From: Advenella sp. S44
Lineage (GTDB): Bacteria; Pseudomonadota; Gammaproteobacteria; Burkholderiales; Burkholderiaceae_B
Reading direction: 5' to 3'
Length of the DNA: 64,000 bases
Assembly: GCF_002810445.1 (NCBI RefSeq)
Contig: NZ_NEXS01000003.1
Location: 496,001-560,000 of the forward strand
Below, one piece after another: positions 26,860-35,766 of this stretch; position 1 is the first letter of the stretch; the number at the start of each line of letters is the position of its first letter. The notes beneath the pieces are model-generated. The model was not told the DNA's origin. It saw only the letters and a list, made by a program, of their open reading frames with translations, and searched no databases. The translations under genes and the position numbers were made by a program.

Positions 26860-27802
26860 GGCCGGCGTCCTTCAGGATTTTGTTGATGCGGTCATTTTCT
26901 TCTTTGATAAAGTCGCCGAAATCAGGACCCGCCAGGAAGAATTGATCCCAGCCCTGTGTTGCCATTGTCTGCTTCCAGTCGTCGCTTTCGTTCAGCTGGG
27001 TAAAACGGTCGACCCACAGTTTGTAATTATCTTCAGGCATATCGACGGAACCGAGCACGCCACGCCAGTTCGCCAGTTCCACATCGTAGCCGGCTTCCTT
27101 GAAGGTGGGAGCGTCCAGTCCTTCCATGCGTTCTGCGGAGGTAATGCCCAGTATTTTGACTCGACCAGCCTTGGCAAATTGCTGAAATTCGGAAATGCCC
27201 GAAATGCCAGCCTTGAGCGTGCCATTGACAATGCCCGTAACCGTATCGGCGCCGCCGGCCTGCGGAATGTAATTGAGTTTGTTGACTGGTGTATCGCTGG
27301 CCTGCGCAAACAGGGCCAGGGCAATATGGTCAACTCCCCCTGCCGAACCCCCGCCTACCGGCGTGCCGCCGGGATTTTCCTTAAGGGCCTTGGCAAAATC
27401 GGCCAGCGTTTTGTATGGGGAATCGGGGCGTACTGCAAGCACCAGGTATTCGGCCGTCAGGCGCGCCACCGGCTTGAACTTGGACAGATCAATCGGCGAT
27501 TTGTTAAGGGTGATCGCACCCACGGTAATGGCACCAAATATCGCCAGATTATCCGGTTTGCCGGCCGTGCCATTCTGGAATTCGGCCAGGCCGATGGTGC
27601 CGCCTGCACCGCCTTTGTTGGTGAAGTTGACGCTGCCGGTATAAATGCCGGCTTTGCTCATGGCCGAGAAGGCCTGCCTGCCGGTGCCATCCCAGCCGCC
27701 GCCAGGATTGGCTGGCAGCATGACGCTGACCTGCGCGCTGGCTGTTGCGGCAAAGAATGTGGTGGCCGCAATGCACGACCGTAGAATGCCTGATAGTTTC
27801 AT
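26849..27802 (-). CDS. tctC: Tripartite tricarboxylate transporter receptor TctC
   Basis: 317 residues from the ATG at 27802 with GGAGCGG upstream; an in-frame upstream ATG at 27835 has no ribosome site. The signal peptide ends near residue 24 (FFAATASA-Q). QVSVMLPANPGGGWDGTGRQAFSAMSKAG matches the citrate-type TctC group rather than the orphan Bug group (which reads YPxKPI). It binds a di- or tricarboxylate in the periplasm and delivers it to TctAB encoded next. The 27803-27998 gap upstream is likely to carry the operon promoter; I cannot assign exact boxes. Confidence 0.9.
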   Translation of the reverse strand: MKLSGILRSCIAATTFFAATASAQVSVMLPANPGGGWDGTGRQAFSAMSKAGIYTGSVNFTNKGGAGGTIGLAEFQNGTAGKPDNLAIFGAITVGAITLNKSPIDLSKFKPVARLTAEYLVLAVRPDSPYKTLADFAKALKENPGGTPVGGGSAGGVDHIALALFAQASDTPVNKLNYIPQAGGADTVTGIVNGTLKAGISGISEFQQFAKAGRVKILGITSAERMEGLDAPTFKEAGYDVELANWRGVLGSVDMPEDNYKLWVDRFTQLNESDDWKQTMATQGWDQFFLAGPDFGDFIKEENDRINKILKDAGLAQ

Positions 27803-27998
27803 GTCCGCTCCGAAGGGTTTTGTTGTAATTGACAATTATTCGGGAAGAATAGGTTGGATCAGGATGTATTGTCAATAAGGGAAATGGAGCGGGCAGCCAG
27901 CACCGGCGTCAATGCGTGGCAAGGAACCGCGCAAGGCACTGTCGGTTTTTACACGCAGTGCCGTCCAGCGGCGGCATTCGTTTGCTTTATCGTGGTGC

Positions 27999-28385
27999 TC
28001 AGCCGGCGTTTCTGGCCTTGAATGCCCTGGCGCTCAGTCCTTCCTGGACACCCATGTGTTCCGGCGCGACATCGATCACAAGTGTACGAATACAGGTATC
28101 CGGTACGTTCAGGGTGGTGGCGGCTGTCTTGTTGATTGCTTCCATGAAATTGGCCTTGAGCTCATCGTTCCTTCCTGCCAGCAGGAAAGCTTCGATATTG
28201 ACAAAGTCTGCCCCGATCTGGCCGGCAACAATCGAATCCTGCTGTTCAATTTCCTGCAGGGATATACGGATGCTGGGCAAGGCGGCGTTCAGCGTTTGCT
28301 CTATGACTTTGGTGGCATTTTGAAGAAAAGCGGTTTTCTGTTGCTGGCTGCGGCCGGCAGTGACCTGGACTTGAAGAATGGGCAT
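27999..28385 (-). CDS. Tautomerase-superfamily protein, two-repeat form
   Basis: 128 residues, about twice the 4-oxalocrotonate tautomerase monomer. The N-terminus MPILQVQVTAGRSQQQKTAF supplies the catalytic Pro after Met removal; a second, weaker beta-alpha-beta repeat starts near residue 60 (ADFVNIEAFLLAGRNDELKANF). Two-repeat members include malonate semialdehyde decarboxylase and cis-CaaD. The second half does not carry an N-terminal Pro. It is upstream of TctC on the same strand but 196 bases away, so co-transcription is uncertain. The substrate is unknown. Confidence 0.75.
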   Translation of the reverse strand: MPILQVQVTAGRSQQQKTAFLQNATKVIEQTLNAALPSIRISLQEIEQQDSIVAGQIGADFVNIEAFLLAGRNDELKANFMEAINKTAATTLNVPDTCIRTLVIDVAPEHMGVQEGLSARAFKARNAG

Positions 28386-28870
28386 GATAGCTGTGTCTCG
28401 TTATTGAATGAAATGTGGTAATGAAACGGGGACAGGGTTCGAAGCTGCATCTGTCACCTTTTGCGATTGTATCGAAAAGCGGCTCGGATGCCATCCGTTG
28501 ACGAATTTACAGTTTCTTTAAGGTGACGAAAATGAGGGTAGCGCCGCTTCAACAGTGACCGTTGTTGCTGTACCCACGGACCGTCCTGCCTTGATCGCGC
28601 CTGTGAATGCATTGTGCGTATCGGGCCAACTTTTATTTATCGACAACGGCCGAAGGTGCGCCGTTTTATGTCCGAATGTCGCGCCCGACCAATCGAGGCA
28701 GTGTATGTGACACGATCGGTTGGACAATCTGCACGGCGCGCCGCTGCGCTGTGCAGATTCTGCGTTCGCAGATGATCCGGCGCTCGCCGGTTGTGAGCCA
28801 GGAATAAATGCCATAAAGGAAGGGGCGCTGTAAGAGCGCCCCTTCTTTGAATGTCAATAAAGCAAACAGA
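28386..28870. other. 485-base gap with hairpins, no convincing gene
   Basis: Open frames here lack coding signals or family features. The interval holds three adjacent stem-loops between 28726 and about 28790 and a terminator at 28816-28848. Stem one: AATCTGCACGGCGCG (28726-28740), loop CCGC, pairing back through 28745-28759 with two G-T pairs. Stem two: TCTGC/GCAGA at 28759-28772. Stem three: CCGGC/GCCGG just after. The region could encode a small RNA or be a remnant repeat. Confidence 0.4.
28816..28848 (-). terminator. Strong stem-loop terminator after the DUF2817 gene
   Basis: Arms GGGGCGCT (28822-28829) and AGCGCCCC (28835-28842), loop of five, extended outward by six further pairs (one G-T). 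On the minus strand it ends in CCTTCCTTT and lies 23 bases after the stop codon of the 28871 gene. Confidence 0.7.
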
Positions 28871-30010
28871 CTACAGCGGGTTGCGCAGCGCATGAACGGC
28901 CCGCTCCAGGATCTGGCGCGTTCTGAATTGCACCAGCGCCTGCCAGTCGGGATCGACGGGAAAGAAAAAGTCCAGCAATCGTCGTTTGATTTTTTGTCCT
29001 TCGGCGCTGGCCGGATCACCATGCAAATGCAGGAAGTGATCTGCCAGCAAGGCGGGCTGGCCCACTTGCTGACTGTCATAGGTGCCACATTCGACAACCA
29101 GCTGGGTAAACTGGCGGTCACTGAATAGCTTGACCATGGCGGCTGAGGTATAGCCGGTAGCAGCCGCCGAGATGCCGGTATCGCTGGCGTTGTCGGCCCC
29201 CGTAATCACGGTGTATAACCATGGACCGTATATGGATTGGGCTCGCGCGATGCCAGGGTACTGCTGTTCGGCAATGGCCATCAGCATGGGATGGCCGAAC
29301 GGACCCGCTCCGGTGTGCAGGTCAAAGCTGATGATCTCCGTGGCGTGCGTAGGCAGATGATTTTTCAGGACTTTATGCAGGGTCAGATTGGACCAGCTTG
29401 GTTTGTCTCCACCGTAATACAGGCCGTCCCGGTGACGATACTGCCCGGCTTCGACAATGTTCATGAGCGCCGCATAGCCCTTTTCTCGCACCATCTGGTC
29501 CCAGCGCTCGTCCCGTGCCTGCCGTCTGGCAGTGTCGCGAATGTCGGTCGCAAACAGATCATGTACTGCTTCGTATCCGGGATTTGCCGGCAATGGCTGG
29601 TCAAAATCCAGATAGTTGCGGTTCAGATCCATATTGTCTTCATTTACCCGTCGTTTCCACGATGTGCCCCAGGGGTTGATCAGGTGGATAAACAGGATGC
29701 CCACGCCCGCCGCCGGACTGACCTCCTGTTCCAGCAGGAAGCGGGTCTGGCAGATGGAGCCGTAGTAGCCTTCCACGCCATGGGTGCCGGACACCACGAC
29801 CAGCCATTTGTCGGCATTGGGGTCGCCGGCTACCGCGACATCAGTACACAAATTCTCATTTTCCACGCCCTTGAGCGGATGCGGGTAGGAATGCAGCAAG
29901 GCGCCGCGATGATGGGCGGCCTTCAGGAAAGAGGCCCGCAACTGCGAGTAGGTCAGCTGGTCGGGCGCCAGGCGGAAAATAGGCAAATCGGCGGAGTCAA
30001 AGCGGGTCAT
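28871..30010 (-). CDS. DUF2817 (M14-like zinc peptidase family) protein
   Basis: 379 residues from the ATG at 30010; the open frame continues 26 codons upstream without conservation. LVVVSGTHGVEGYYGS near residue 75 gives the His/Glu zinc ligands of M14-type carboxypeptidases, NEDNMDLNRNYLDF near 130 is the Arg/Asn substrate-carboxylate region, and FDLHTGAGPFGHPMLM near 230 supplies the second zinc His. No signal peptide is visible, so it is likely cytoplasmic. Family members are annotated M14 family metallopeptidase/DUF2817 with no firm substrate; a role in trimming small peptides or amides is inference. It is divergent from the HisJ gene. Confidence 0.8.
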   Translation of the reverse strand: MTRFDSADLPIFRLAPDQLTYSQLRASFLKAAHHRGALLHSYPHPLKGVENENLCTDVAVAGDPNADKWLVVVSGTHGVEGYYGSICQTRFLLEQEVSPAAGVGILFIHLINPWGTSWKRRVNEDNMDLNRNYLDFDQPLPANPGYEAVHDLFATDIRDTARRQARDERWDQMVREKGYAALMNIVEAGQYRHRDGLYYGGDKPSWSNLTLHKVLKNHLPTHATEIISFDLHTGAGPFGHPMLMAIAEQQYPGIARAQSIYGPWLYTVITGADNASDTGISAAATGYTSAAMVKLFSDRQFTQLVVECGTYDSQQVGQPALLADHFLHLHGDPASAEGQKIKRRLLDFFFPVDPDWQALVQFRTRQILERAVHALRNPL

Positions 30011-30195
30011 GAGCGAATTTTTTGGCCAAAAGACAAGAAAAACATGGGTTTGGAGCAAAATCAGGGAGCGGGCGGGCAATTTATGCAAAAATCTCGTGTC
30101 CGCGCGTTGTAACCTGCTTGCAATCCCACCGGAGAAACAGGGACAAGGCGTTATACTACTGCAATCATTTTACGATATGTTTCCTGGGGTTAGGA

Positions 30196-30972
30196 ATGAA
30201 GAAACTTTTTGTTGCGGCAGTGCTGGCTGCACTATTGCCCACGGTGGCGTCTGCTGCGCCCGTCAAGCTGCGTCTGGGAATCGATCCCACCTTCGCGCCT
30301 TTTGAATCGGTTAATCCGCAAGGCGAACTGGTGGGTATTGATGTCGATATGGGCAAATCCATTTGTAAACGTATTGAAGCCGACTGCGAGTGGATCCGCA
30401 TGAATTTCGATGGCGTGATTCCGGCCCTCAAGGCCAAGAAAATAGACGGTATTCTGTCAGGTATGACAATTACCAAAGAGCGCGAGAAGCAGGTGCTGTT
30501 TTCAGATGTGATGTACGCTAGTTCCACTCGCCTGATGGTTCCCGCCAACAGTGATGGCCTGGATACGACTGCCGAATCGCTTAAAGGCAAGACCGTGGGC
30601 GTGGTGCAGGGCACTACCCAGGCCGCCTATGCCGATAAGCACTGGACAGGCAAGGGCATTAATCTGGTTTCCTACCAGAATGACGATCTGGCAAAGCAGG
30701 ATCTGGCGCTGGGTCGTGTTGATGCCACGCTGCAGGATGCCGCTGCCGCAACCATCTTCTTCGATAGCCCCGATGGCAAGAATTTCAAGCTCGTCGGAGA
30801 GGCTGTCTCTGACGCTGACGTTTTTGGAAATGGCAACGGTATCGGCCTGCGCAAGGAAGATACGGAACTCAAAAACAAGATCGACAAGGCACTTGCTGAT
30901 ATGAAGCAAGACGGTGAATACGCAAAAATCCTTGACGCTTACAAGAAGTACGGCATCAAGGAACACGAATAA
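30196..30972 (+). CDS. hisJ: Basic amino-acid ABC transporter periplasmic binding protein (HisJ/ArgT type)
   Basis: 258 residues from the ATG at 30196; the frame is open much further upstream but that part is not conserved. The signal peptide MKKLFVAAVLAALLPTVASA is cleaved before APVKLRLGIDPTFAPFES. NPQGELVGIDVDMGKSICKRIEADCEWI carries the two cysteines that form the disulfide in HisJ/LAO proteins, and SGMTITKEREKQVLFSD is the ligand-binding loop. It probably binds histidine, arginine, lysine or ornithine. It heads the transporter operon and is separated from the permeases by a large stem-loop. Confidence 0.88.
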   Translation: MKKLFVAAVLAALLPTVASAAPVKLRLGIDPTFAPFESVNPQGELVGIDVDMGKSICKRIEADCEWIRMNFDGVIPALKAKKIDGILSGMTITKEREKQVLFSDVMYASSTRLMVPANSDGLDTTAESLKGKTVGVVQGTTQAAYADKHWTGKGINLVSYQNDDLAKQDLALGRVDATLQDAAAATIFFDSPDGKNFKLVGEAVSDADVFGNGNGIGLRKEDTELKNKIDKALADMKQDGEYAKILDAYKKYGIKEHE

Positions 30973-30988
30973 GTTTTTCTGACCGGTG

Positions 30989-31025
30989 CTGCGCGGCCAC
31001 CGGCGTTTTGCCGGCAGCCGCGCAG
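30989..31025 (+). terminator. Stem-loop between binding-protein and permease genes
   Basis: Outer arms CTGCGCGGC (30989-30997) and GCCGCGCAG (31017-31025), inner arms CCGGC (31000-31004) and GCCGG (31010-31014), a 2x2 internal loop and a GTTTT loop. In many ABC operons such structures stabilise or partly terminate the message so that the receptor is made in excess over permease; that role is inference here. Confidence 0.6.
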
Positions 31026-31130
31026 TTTGCATTTTTGGGGCAGTCTGGCGCGCCCCGTAATCGATGTCTGGCGGCCGGCGCTTTGTGTCGCGAACGGCAG
31101 CATTATTAATAACGATATTTAAGGAACCCG

Positions 31131-31817
31131 ATGCTGTACGGATATGGACCCCAGATATGGGCCGGTACACTCGCAACCTGTCTGCTGACCCTATTGACGC
31201 TGTTGTTTTCGATCATCATCGGTATGGTCGGGGCTTTGTGCAAGCTGTCTCCCAACCCCGTACTGCGCTGGACATTCACCGGATACACGACGTTGATCCG
31301 CAGCGTTCCCGATCTGGTGATCATGCTGCTGGTTTTTTACAACCTGCAGGAGCTGATCAATTTCATTTGCAATTGGGCCGGCTGGCCGCAATACCAGATG
31401 GATGCGTTTTCAGCAGGCGTCACAACGCTCTCGTTTATCTATGGCGCCTACATGACGGAGACCTTTCGCGGTGCGATTCAGGCTGTGCCCAAAGGACAGC
31501 TTGAAGCCGGCTACGCAACCGGCATGTCGCAACTGACCGTATTTCGCCTGATTCTTCTGCCGCAATTGATTCGCTTTGCCTTGCCGGGGCTGAACAACAA
31601 TCTTCAGGTTATCATCAAGGCAACCGCGCTAGTCTCGATTATCGGTCTGCTTGATATCGTGACGGTCACGCAGCAGGCCGGTCGCAGTACCCAGCAATTG
31701 TTTTTCTTCAACCTGGTGGCGGCGGCCATTTACCTGTGTATGACAGCAGTCAGCCTGATCGTTCTCTCATGGCTGAACCGGCGCTATTCTGCAGGGGTGC
31801 GGGAGGTGCGGCTGTGA
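31131..31817 (+). CDS. hisQ: Amino-acid ABC transporter permease (HisQ type)
   Basis: 228 residues with five or so membrane helices. The N-terminal GYGPQIWAGTLATCLLTLLTLLFSIIIGM, the segment IRSVPDLVIMLLVFYNLQELI and the EAA loop LEAGYATGMSQLTVFRLILLPQLIRFALPG (about residues 125-155), which docks the ATPase, are typical of the polar amino-acid permease family. AAGGAA lies just before the ATG. Its stop codon overlaps the GTG of the partner permease by four bases, as expected for a heterodimeric HisQ/HisM pair. Confidence 0.88.
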   Translation: MLYGYGPQIWAGTLATCLLTLLTLLFSIIIGMVGALCKLSPNPVLRWTFTGYTTLIRSVPDLVIMLLVFYNLQELINFICNWAGWPQYQMDAFSAGVTTLSFIYGAYMTETFRGAIQAVPKGQLEAGYATGMSQLTVFRLILLPQLIRFALPGLNNNLQVIIKATALVSIIGLLDIVTVTQQAGRSTQQLFFFNLVAAAIYLCMTAVSLIVLSWLNRRYSAGVREVRL

Positions 31818-32524
31818 GCGAAATACTGGATCGCTACTGGCAAGTCTACCTGGGCTTTGGCATCCCCATGACGGGGCTGGCCATGACCATCTGGATTTTG
31901 TTGCTGTCCGTGCTGTTTGGCACCGTGCTGGCCATCCCAATGGCGATCTGGCGCAGTTCTTCCAATCGATGGGTCAGCGTGCCGGTACGGGTTTACACCT
32001 TCGTTTTTCGCGGCACGCCGCTTTATGTTCAGTTGCTGCTTATTTACACCGGCCTGTTCAGTCTGAGCGTGGTGCGTGGCACGCCACTGCTCGCGACGTT
32101 CTTTCGCGACGGTTTCAATTGCGTCATTCTGGCATTCACAATCAACACCTGTGCCTATATGACTGAGGTGCTGGCCGGCGCCATCCGCGCCATTCCGCAT
32201 GGCGAGATTGAAGCGGCGCAGGCCTTTGGATTTTCCCGTTTCAGGCTGTACACGAAGATTATTTTGCCCTCGGCCTTCAGGCGAGCGTTGCCGTTTTACA
32301 GCAACGAGGTCATTCTGGTTTTGCATTCTACCTCTCTGGCTTTTACGGCAACCGTGCCGGAACTGCTCAAGGTGGCGCGCGATGTCAATAGCGCCACATT
32401 CAATTCCTTACCTGCCTTCGGTATTGCGGCCATTCTGTACGCCATTCTGGCAATGGTGCTGGTTGCGCTGTTTCGCAAGGCAGAGAAAAAATGGCTCGGG
32501 TTTCTGAAACCCGCCGCTATTTAA
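31814..32524 (+). CDS. hisM: Amino-acid ABC transporter permease (HisM type)
   Basis: 236 residues from a GTG at 31814 that overlaps the HisQ stop codon, with GGGAGG eight or nine bases upstream; an in-frame ATG at 31736 would lie deep in hisQ. It has about five helices, the family motif YTFVFRGTPLYVQLLLIYTGL near residue 60, and the EAA loop IEAAQAFGFSRFRLYTKIILPSAFRRALPF near 135-165. It forms the transmembrane channel with HisQ and couples to the HisP ATPase encoded 12 bases downstream. Confidence 0.88.
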   Translation: MSEILDRYWQVYLGFGIPMTGLAMTIWILLLSVLFGTVLAIPMAIWRSSSNRWVSVPVRVYTFVFRGTPLYVQLLLIYTGLFSLSVVRGTPLLATFFRDGFNCVILAFTINTCAYMTEVLAGAIRAIPHGEIEAAQAFGFSRFRLYTKIILPSAFRRALPFYSNEVILVLHSTSLAFTATVPELLKVARDVNSATFNSLPAFGIAAILYAILAMVLVALFRKAEKKWLGFLKPAAI

Positions 32525-32536
32525 CAGGTCAGCAAC

Positions 32537-33301
32537 ATGGAAAATTTACGCGTCCAGGATATTCACAAACGTTTCGGCAGCAACGAGGTGCTCAAGGGAG
32601 TGTCGCTGCTGGCCAATAAGGGCGATGTCATCAGTATTATCGGCTCCAGCGGCTCGGGCAAAAGCACGCTGCTGCGCTGTATCAATTTTCTAGAAACGCC
32701 CGACTCGGGCAGAATATTTGTTCATGGCCAAGAGCTGCGCACGGTTCAGCGCAAGGGCACTTTGGTGCCGGCTGATCGCCGCCAATTGCAATATATGCGC
32801 ACCCGGCTGTCCATGGTGTTTCAGCATTTCAATCTGTGGTCGCATATGACCGTGCAGGAGAACATCATAGCCGCGCCGGTCAATGTTCTGGGCCTGTCGC
32901 GCCAAGAAGCGCTTGTCAGGGCGCAAAGCAATCTGCTTAAAGTGGGGCTGGGGCTGGATACCTTGAAAAAGTACCCCATGCACCTGTCGGGCGGGCAGCA
33001 GCAACGCGTGGCGATTGCCCGTGCACTGGCGCTGGAGCCCGAGGTAATGCTGTTTGACGAGCCCACGTCAGCTTTGGATCCGGAGCTGGTCGGGGAAGTG
33101 CTGCGTGTCATGCAGAAACTGGCCGAGGAGGGGCGCACCATGATTATGGTGACGCACGAAATGGCGTTTGCTCGCCAGGTGTCCAGTCATGTGATGTTTT
33201 TGCATCAGGGCGTGGTTGAAGAAGAGGGTGCTCCCGGTGATATTCTGAGCAAACCCAGAAGCGCCCGTCTGGCGACCTTTCTGGCAGGTAATCTCAAATA
33301 G
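32537..33301 (+). CDS. hisP: Amino-acid ABC transporter ATP-binding protein (HisP type)
   Basis: 254 residues with all ABC ATPase motifs: Walker [10 protein letters not shown] near residue 38, Q-loop ([18 protein letters not shown]) near 95, signature LSGGQQQR near 153, Walker [13 protein letters not shown] near 175 and the switch VTHEMAFAR near 208. The insertion between Walker A and the Q-loop ([20 protein letters not shown]) is the one seen in HisP/ArtP-like proteins. It energises import through HisQM. Last gene of the operon. Confidence 0.92.
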   Translation: MENLRVQDIHKRFGSNEVLKGVSLLANKGDVISIIGSSGSGKSTLLRCINFLETPDSGRIFVHGQELRTVQRKGTLVPADRRQLQYMRTRLSMVFQHFNLWSHMTVQENIIAAPVNVLGLSRQEALVRAQSNLLKVGLGLDTLKKYPMHLSGGQQQRVAIARALALEPEVMLFDEPTSALDPELVGEVLRVMQKLAEEGRTMIMVTHEMAFARQVSSHVMFLHQGVVEEEGAPGDILSKPRSARLATFLAGNLK

Positions 33302-33739
33302 GAAAACGGGTTGTCCGGCTTGATTGGACACGTTTCAAATATCAAAACTGAATGCCGGGGTTTTGGCGGGCGCATCTTAAAGCGCAAACCCGATAGCCTG
33401 GGTAGGGTGGGCGCGTCTCACACGGCCAAATCAATTGTCTGGCTTTGTTGAGTGTGTCTCAATTAGCGACATCGATGGTCCCGCTAGGCTGGACGCGCCC
33501 TGCGGGCCGTCGGCCAGGGCCGGCGAGCACCGGGCTACGTATTATCAACACGCCGTTTTTTTGCCCTAAGCGCAATAAGACGCGAAAACGTCATATTTTT
33601 TTAGAATTGCTGCCGTTACATTGTTTACAGACAACTAGTGTACATTAGTAGGGTTACAGGCCGTTTATAAATATAAATGTAAATCGGAATGGCAGTACGC
33701 GTTCCCCTGAAGTCCTGTTCTCTCTAAGAGAGAGTCTAT
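33302..33739. other. 438-base gap before the glycosyltransferase cluster
   Basis: No gene is visible. The left part is GC-rich with several short dyads. A small hairpin GACG/CGTC at 33579-33592 followed by an AT-rich T run may end the ABC operon transcript. The last 130 bases are markedly AT-rich (two ATAAA tracts near 33666-33680) and should contain the promoter of the cluster; several -10-like boxes exist, but none has a convincing -35 at normal spacing. CTCTCT (33720-33725) pairs with AGAGAG (33727-33732), which includes the likely ribosome site of the next gene. Confidence 0.4.
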
Positions 33740-34675
33740 ATGCAACGTGTCAATATTATTATCCCAACGTTTAACCGTGCCGGGCTAATTGCAGGTGCAG
33801 TGGACGCGGCATTGGGTCAGAGTTACCCGAACAAACAAGTCACGATCATCGATGATGCATCTACCGATGATACCCGTCGGGTACTGCAGCCGTATTTTGA
33901 GCATCCGGACTTTGTCTATGTTCGTCTTGCGCGCAATATGCATACGGCACAGGCCAAAAATGTCGGCATTGCGCTTTCAATGTCAGATGCCATTACCTTT
34001 CATGATTCCGACGATCGGCCCTTGCCTGACAAGGTGCTGATGCAGGCGCGCACCCTTTTCAATACCCGCGTCGTTGCCGACAGTAGCATGAATTGGACGG
34101 CCTTTGACCATGAACCGCAGCAGGGGCTGCCGGTTTCACTGGTGCTCACAGAACACGAATTGATCCGCTGGGACGGATCGCGTCTGATCGCGCAAAATGC
34201 CCTGCGCCTTGTCGACGATTTTTTCCCCAATATTCAGGGGCGATTGGACCAGTCTGGAGACTGGATCCTGGTCAATGCCGGTCTTTTTCGCGCCCAGGTG
34301 TTTAGTCGTTACGGCGGTTTTCGTAATAGTATCGAAGAGGACAGGGATATGCGCAATCGGTTAATAATGGCTGGCGAAGTGGTGCATTTGTTGCCCCAGG
34401 TTCTGCTCCGGAAATTCGAGTATGACGATTCGCTGACGATGGCTCAGGCCTCGGACTATCACAGCGAAGGTCGCCAGTCGGACCGCGCCGCGATCTGGGC
34501 TGATATTGCCGCATGGCGTCGAACCGGGCAGGTGGCCCCCCAGCCCATTGATCTGTCTGAGTTACGAATCGATTTTATTTCCAATCCGGCTTCGGTTGCC
34601 ATTTCTGAGGCGATGATGACCCCTGAGACACGCGAACGACTGCAACAACAATTGCAAGCTGCAGGTGTATTATGA
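33740..34675 (+). CDS. Glycosyltransferase family 2 (GT-A fold)
   Basis: 311 residues, soluble. VNIIIPTFNRAGLIAGAVDA then VTIIDDASTDDTRRVLQ gives the nucleotide-sugar site, and ITFHDSDDRPLPDKV near residue 95 is the DxD-type metal motif. The middle region NIQGRLDQSGDWILVNAGLFRAQVFSRYGGF with EEDRDMRNR contains the likely catalytic-base acidic residues. It is the first gene of a tightly packed cluster and overlaps the next glycosyltransferase by four bases. It transfers a sugar from a nucleotide donor; donor and acceptor are unknown. No membrane helix is visible. Confidence 0.85.
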   Translation: MQRVNIIIPTFNRAGLIAGAVDAALGQSYPNKQVTIIDDASTDDTRRVLQPYFEHPDFVYVRLARNMHTAQAKNVGIALSMSDAITFHDSDDRPLPDKVLMQARTLFNTRVVADSSMNWTAFDHEPQQGLPVSLVLTEHELIRWDGSRLIAQNALRLVDDFFPNIQGRLDQSGDWILVNAGLFRAQVFSRYGGFRNSIEEDRDMRNRLIMAGEVVHLLPQVLLRKFEYDDSLTMAQASDYHSEGRQSDRAAIWADIAAWRRTGQVAPQPIDLSELRIDFISNPASVAISEAMMTPETRERLQQQLQAAGVL

Positions 34676-35766
34676 AGCGCCTGAAGATTGCTATTGTTGA
34701 TGGTTTCTGCCCCCGCCCATACGAAGGGCAGACATGGCAGAACGAGGCTATGGGCGGGACAGAGCTGACAGCCGCCCGAGTGGCAGAAGCACTCGCGGTC
34801 CATCATGATTTGGTGGTAATGCAGCACTGTCGGCAAGAGGCAACATGCAGCGCTGCCGGAGTGCGCTATGAGCCCGGCGCCGATTGGCGCAAGCTGGCAG
34901 GGCAGTGCAGGTTTGATGTTGTCATTATCATCAATTCGCTCAAACTGCTCGCGCTGTGGCACAAGCATGCTTGCGCGCAAACGCGTCTGATTTTATGGCG
35001 ACATAATTTTACGGGCGCAACGCATAAGCATGCCGCGAACGTGTTGGCCGATACGAATGCGCAAATGATTTGCGTCTCGCACAGTCACAGGCGCCATACG
35101 CTGGCCGTGCTTGGTATCACCGAAGATTCGCCGCCATCGGCGAGAATTGGCGTGATCTATAACCCGGTTGTGACCGATCAATCGAAACCCGAAGCCTCGG
35201 CGCAAACTGTGGTGGATACCAATCAGTTGCTGTTTGCCAGTTCTCCGCATAAGGGACTGGAGCAGGTTCTGGACAATTTTGCGAAACTGCGGCAACGACT
35301 GCCGCAACTGTCGCTGCTGGTCTGTAATCCCGGGTATCTTGAGCGATCCGTTCCAGCGTGTGAGGGGGTGCATTTTACCGGTAAGCTCAGGCCAGCCCAG
35401 GTGCACGCGCAAATGCGACGCAGCCTGTGCCTGTTCAATGCGCAAAGCACGTTTGCGGAAACCTTTGGCCTGGTTTTTGCCGAGGCCCACAGCATGGGAA
35501 CACCTGTGGTAGCGCAGCGCGGTCTGGGGGCAGTCGATGAGGTGGTGGGGCGCAGGGACGGGCAGGCGCTGGATGTGAACGACGAGCAGGCAGTATACGA
35601 GTTGGTGGCCAGTTGGCGCGACGGCCGGCGACCGCGCGTGTCAATGAGTCCGACGTTTTCTCTGGCGGTGGTAAAAGCACAATGGCTAAAACTGCTCAAT
35701 CCAGATGCGATCGCTCCTGAGAGCCAGCAGACCGAAACCGGGAGTATTCCATATGCGATATTCTGA
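34672..35766 (+). CDS. Glycosyltransferase (GT-B fold, GT4-like)
   Basis: 364 residues. The N-terminal half opens KIAIVDGFCPRPYEGQTWQ then GGTELTAARVAEALA; the C-terminal nucleotide-binding half has LLFASSPHKGLEQVLDNFAKL near residue 185 and AETFGLVFAEAHSMGTPVVAQ near 260, the E-x7-E motif of retaining GT4 enzymes. It begins at an ATGA overlap with the GT2 gene and its 3' end overlaps the dehydrogenase-like gene by 14 bases. It probably adds a second sugar to the product of its neighbour (inference). Confidence 0.85.
   Translation: MKRLKIAIVDGFCPRPYEGQTWQNEAMGGTELTAARVAEALAVHHDLVVMQHCRQEATCSAAGVRYEPGADWRKLAGQCRFDVVIIINSLKLLALWHKHACAQTRLILWRHNFTGATHKHAANVLADTNAQMICVSHSHRRHTLAVLGITEDSPPSARIGVIYNPVVTDQSKPEASAQTVVDTNQLLFASSPHKGLEQVLDNFAKLRQRLPQLSLLVCNPGYLERSVPACEGVHFTGKLRPAQVHAQMRRSLCLFNAQSTFAETFGLVFAEAHSMGTPVVAQRGLGAVDEVVGRRDGQALDVNDEQAVYELVASWRDGRRPRVSMSPTFSLAVVKAQWLKLLNPDAIAPESQQTETGSIPYAIF

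Noticed and set aside
28518-28814. A 98-codon minus-strand open frame in the gap before the DUF2817 gene.
   Set aside because: No recognisable family and no ribosome site; the underlying sequence is better explained by stacked hairpins.
30022-30195. Upstream extension of the HisJ reading frame that would add 58 residues.
   Set aside because: It would put a normal signal peptide inside the protein; the ATG at 30196 gives a textbook secretion signal.
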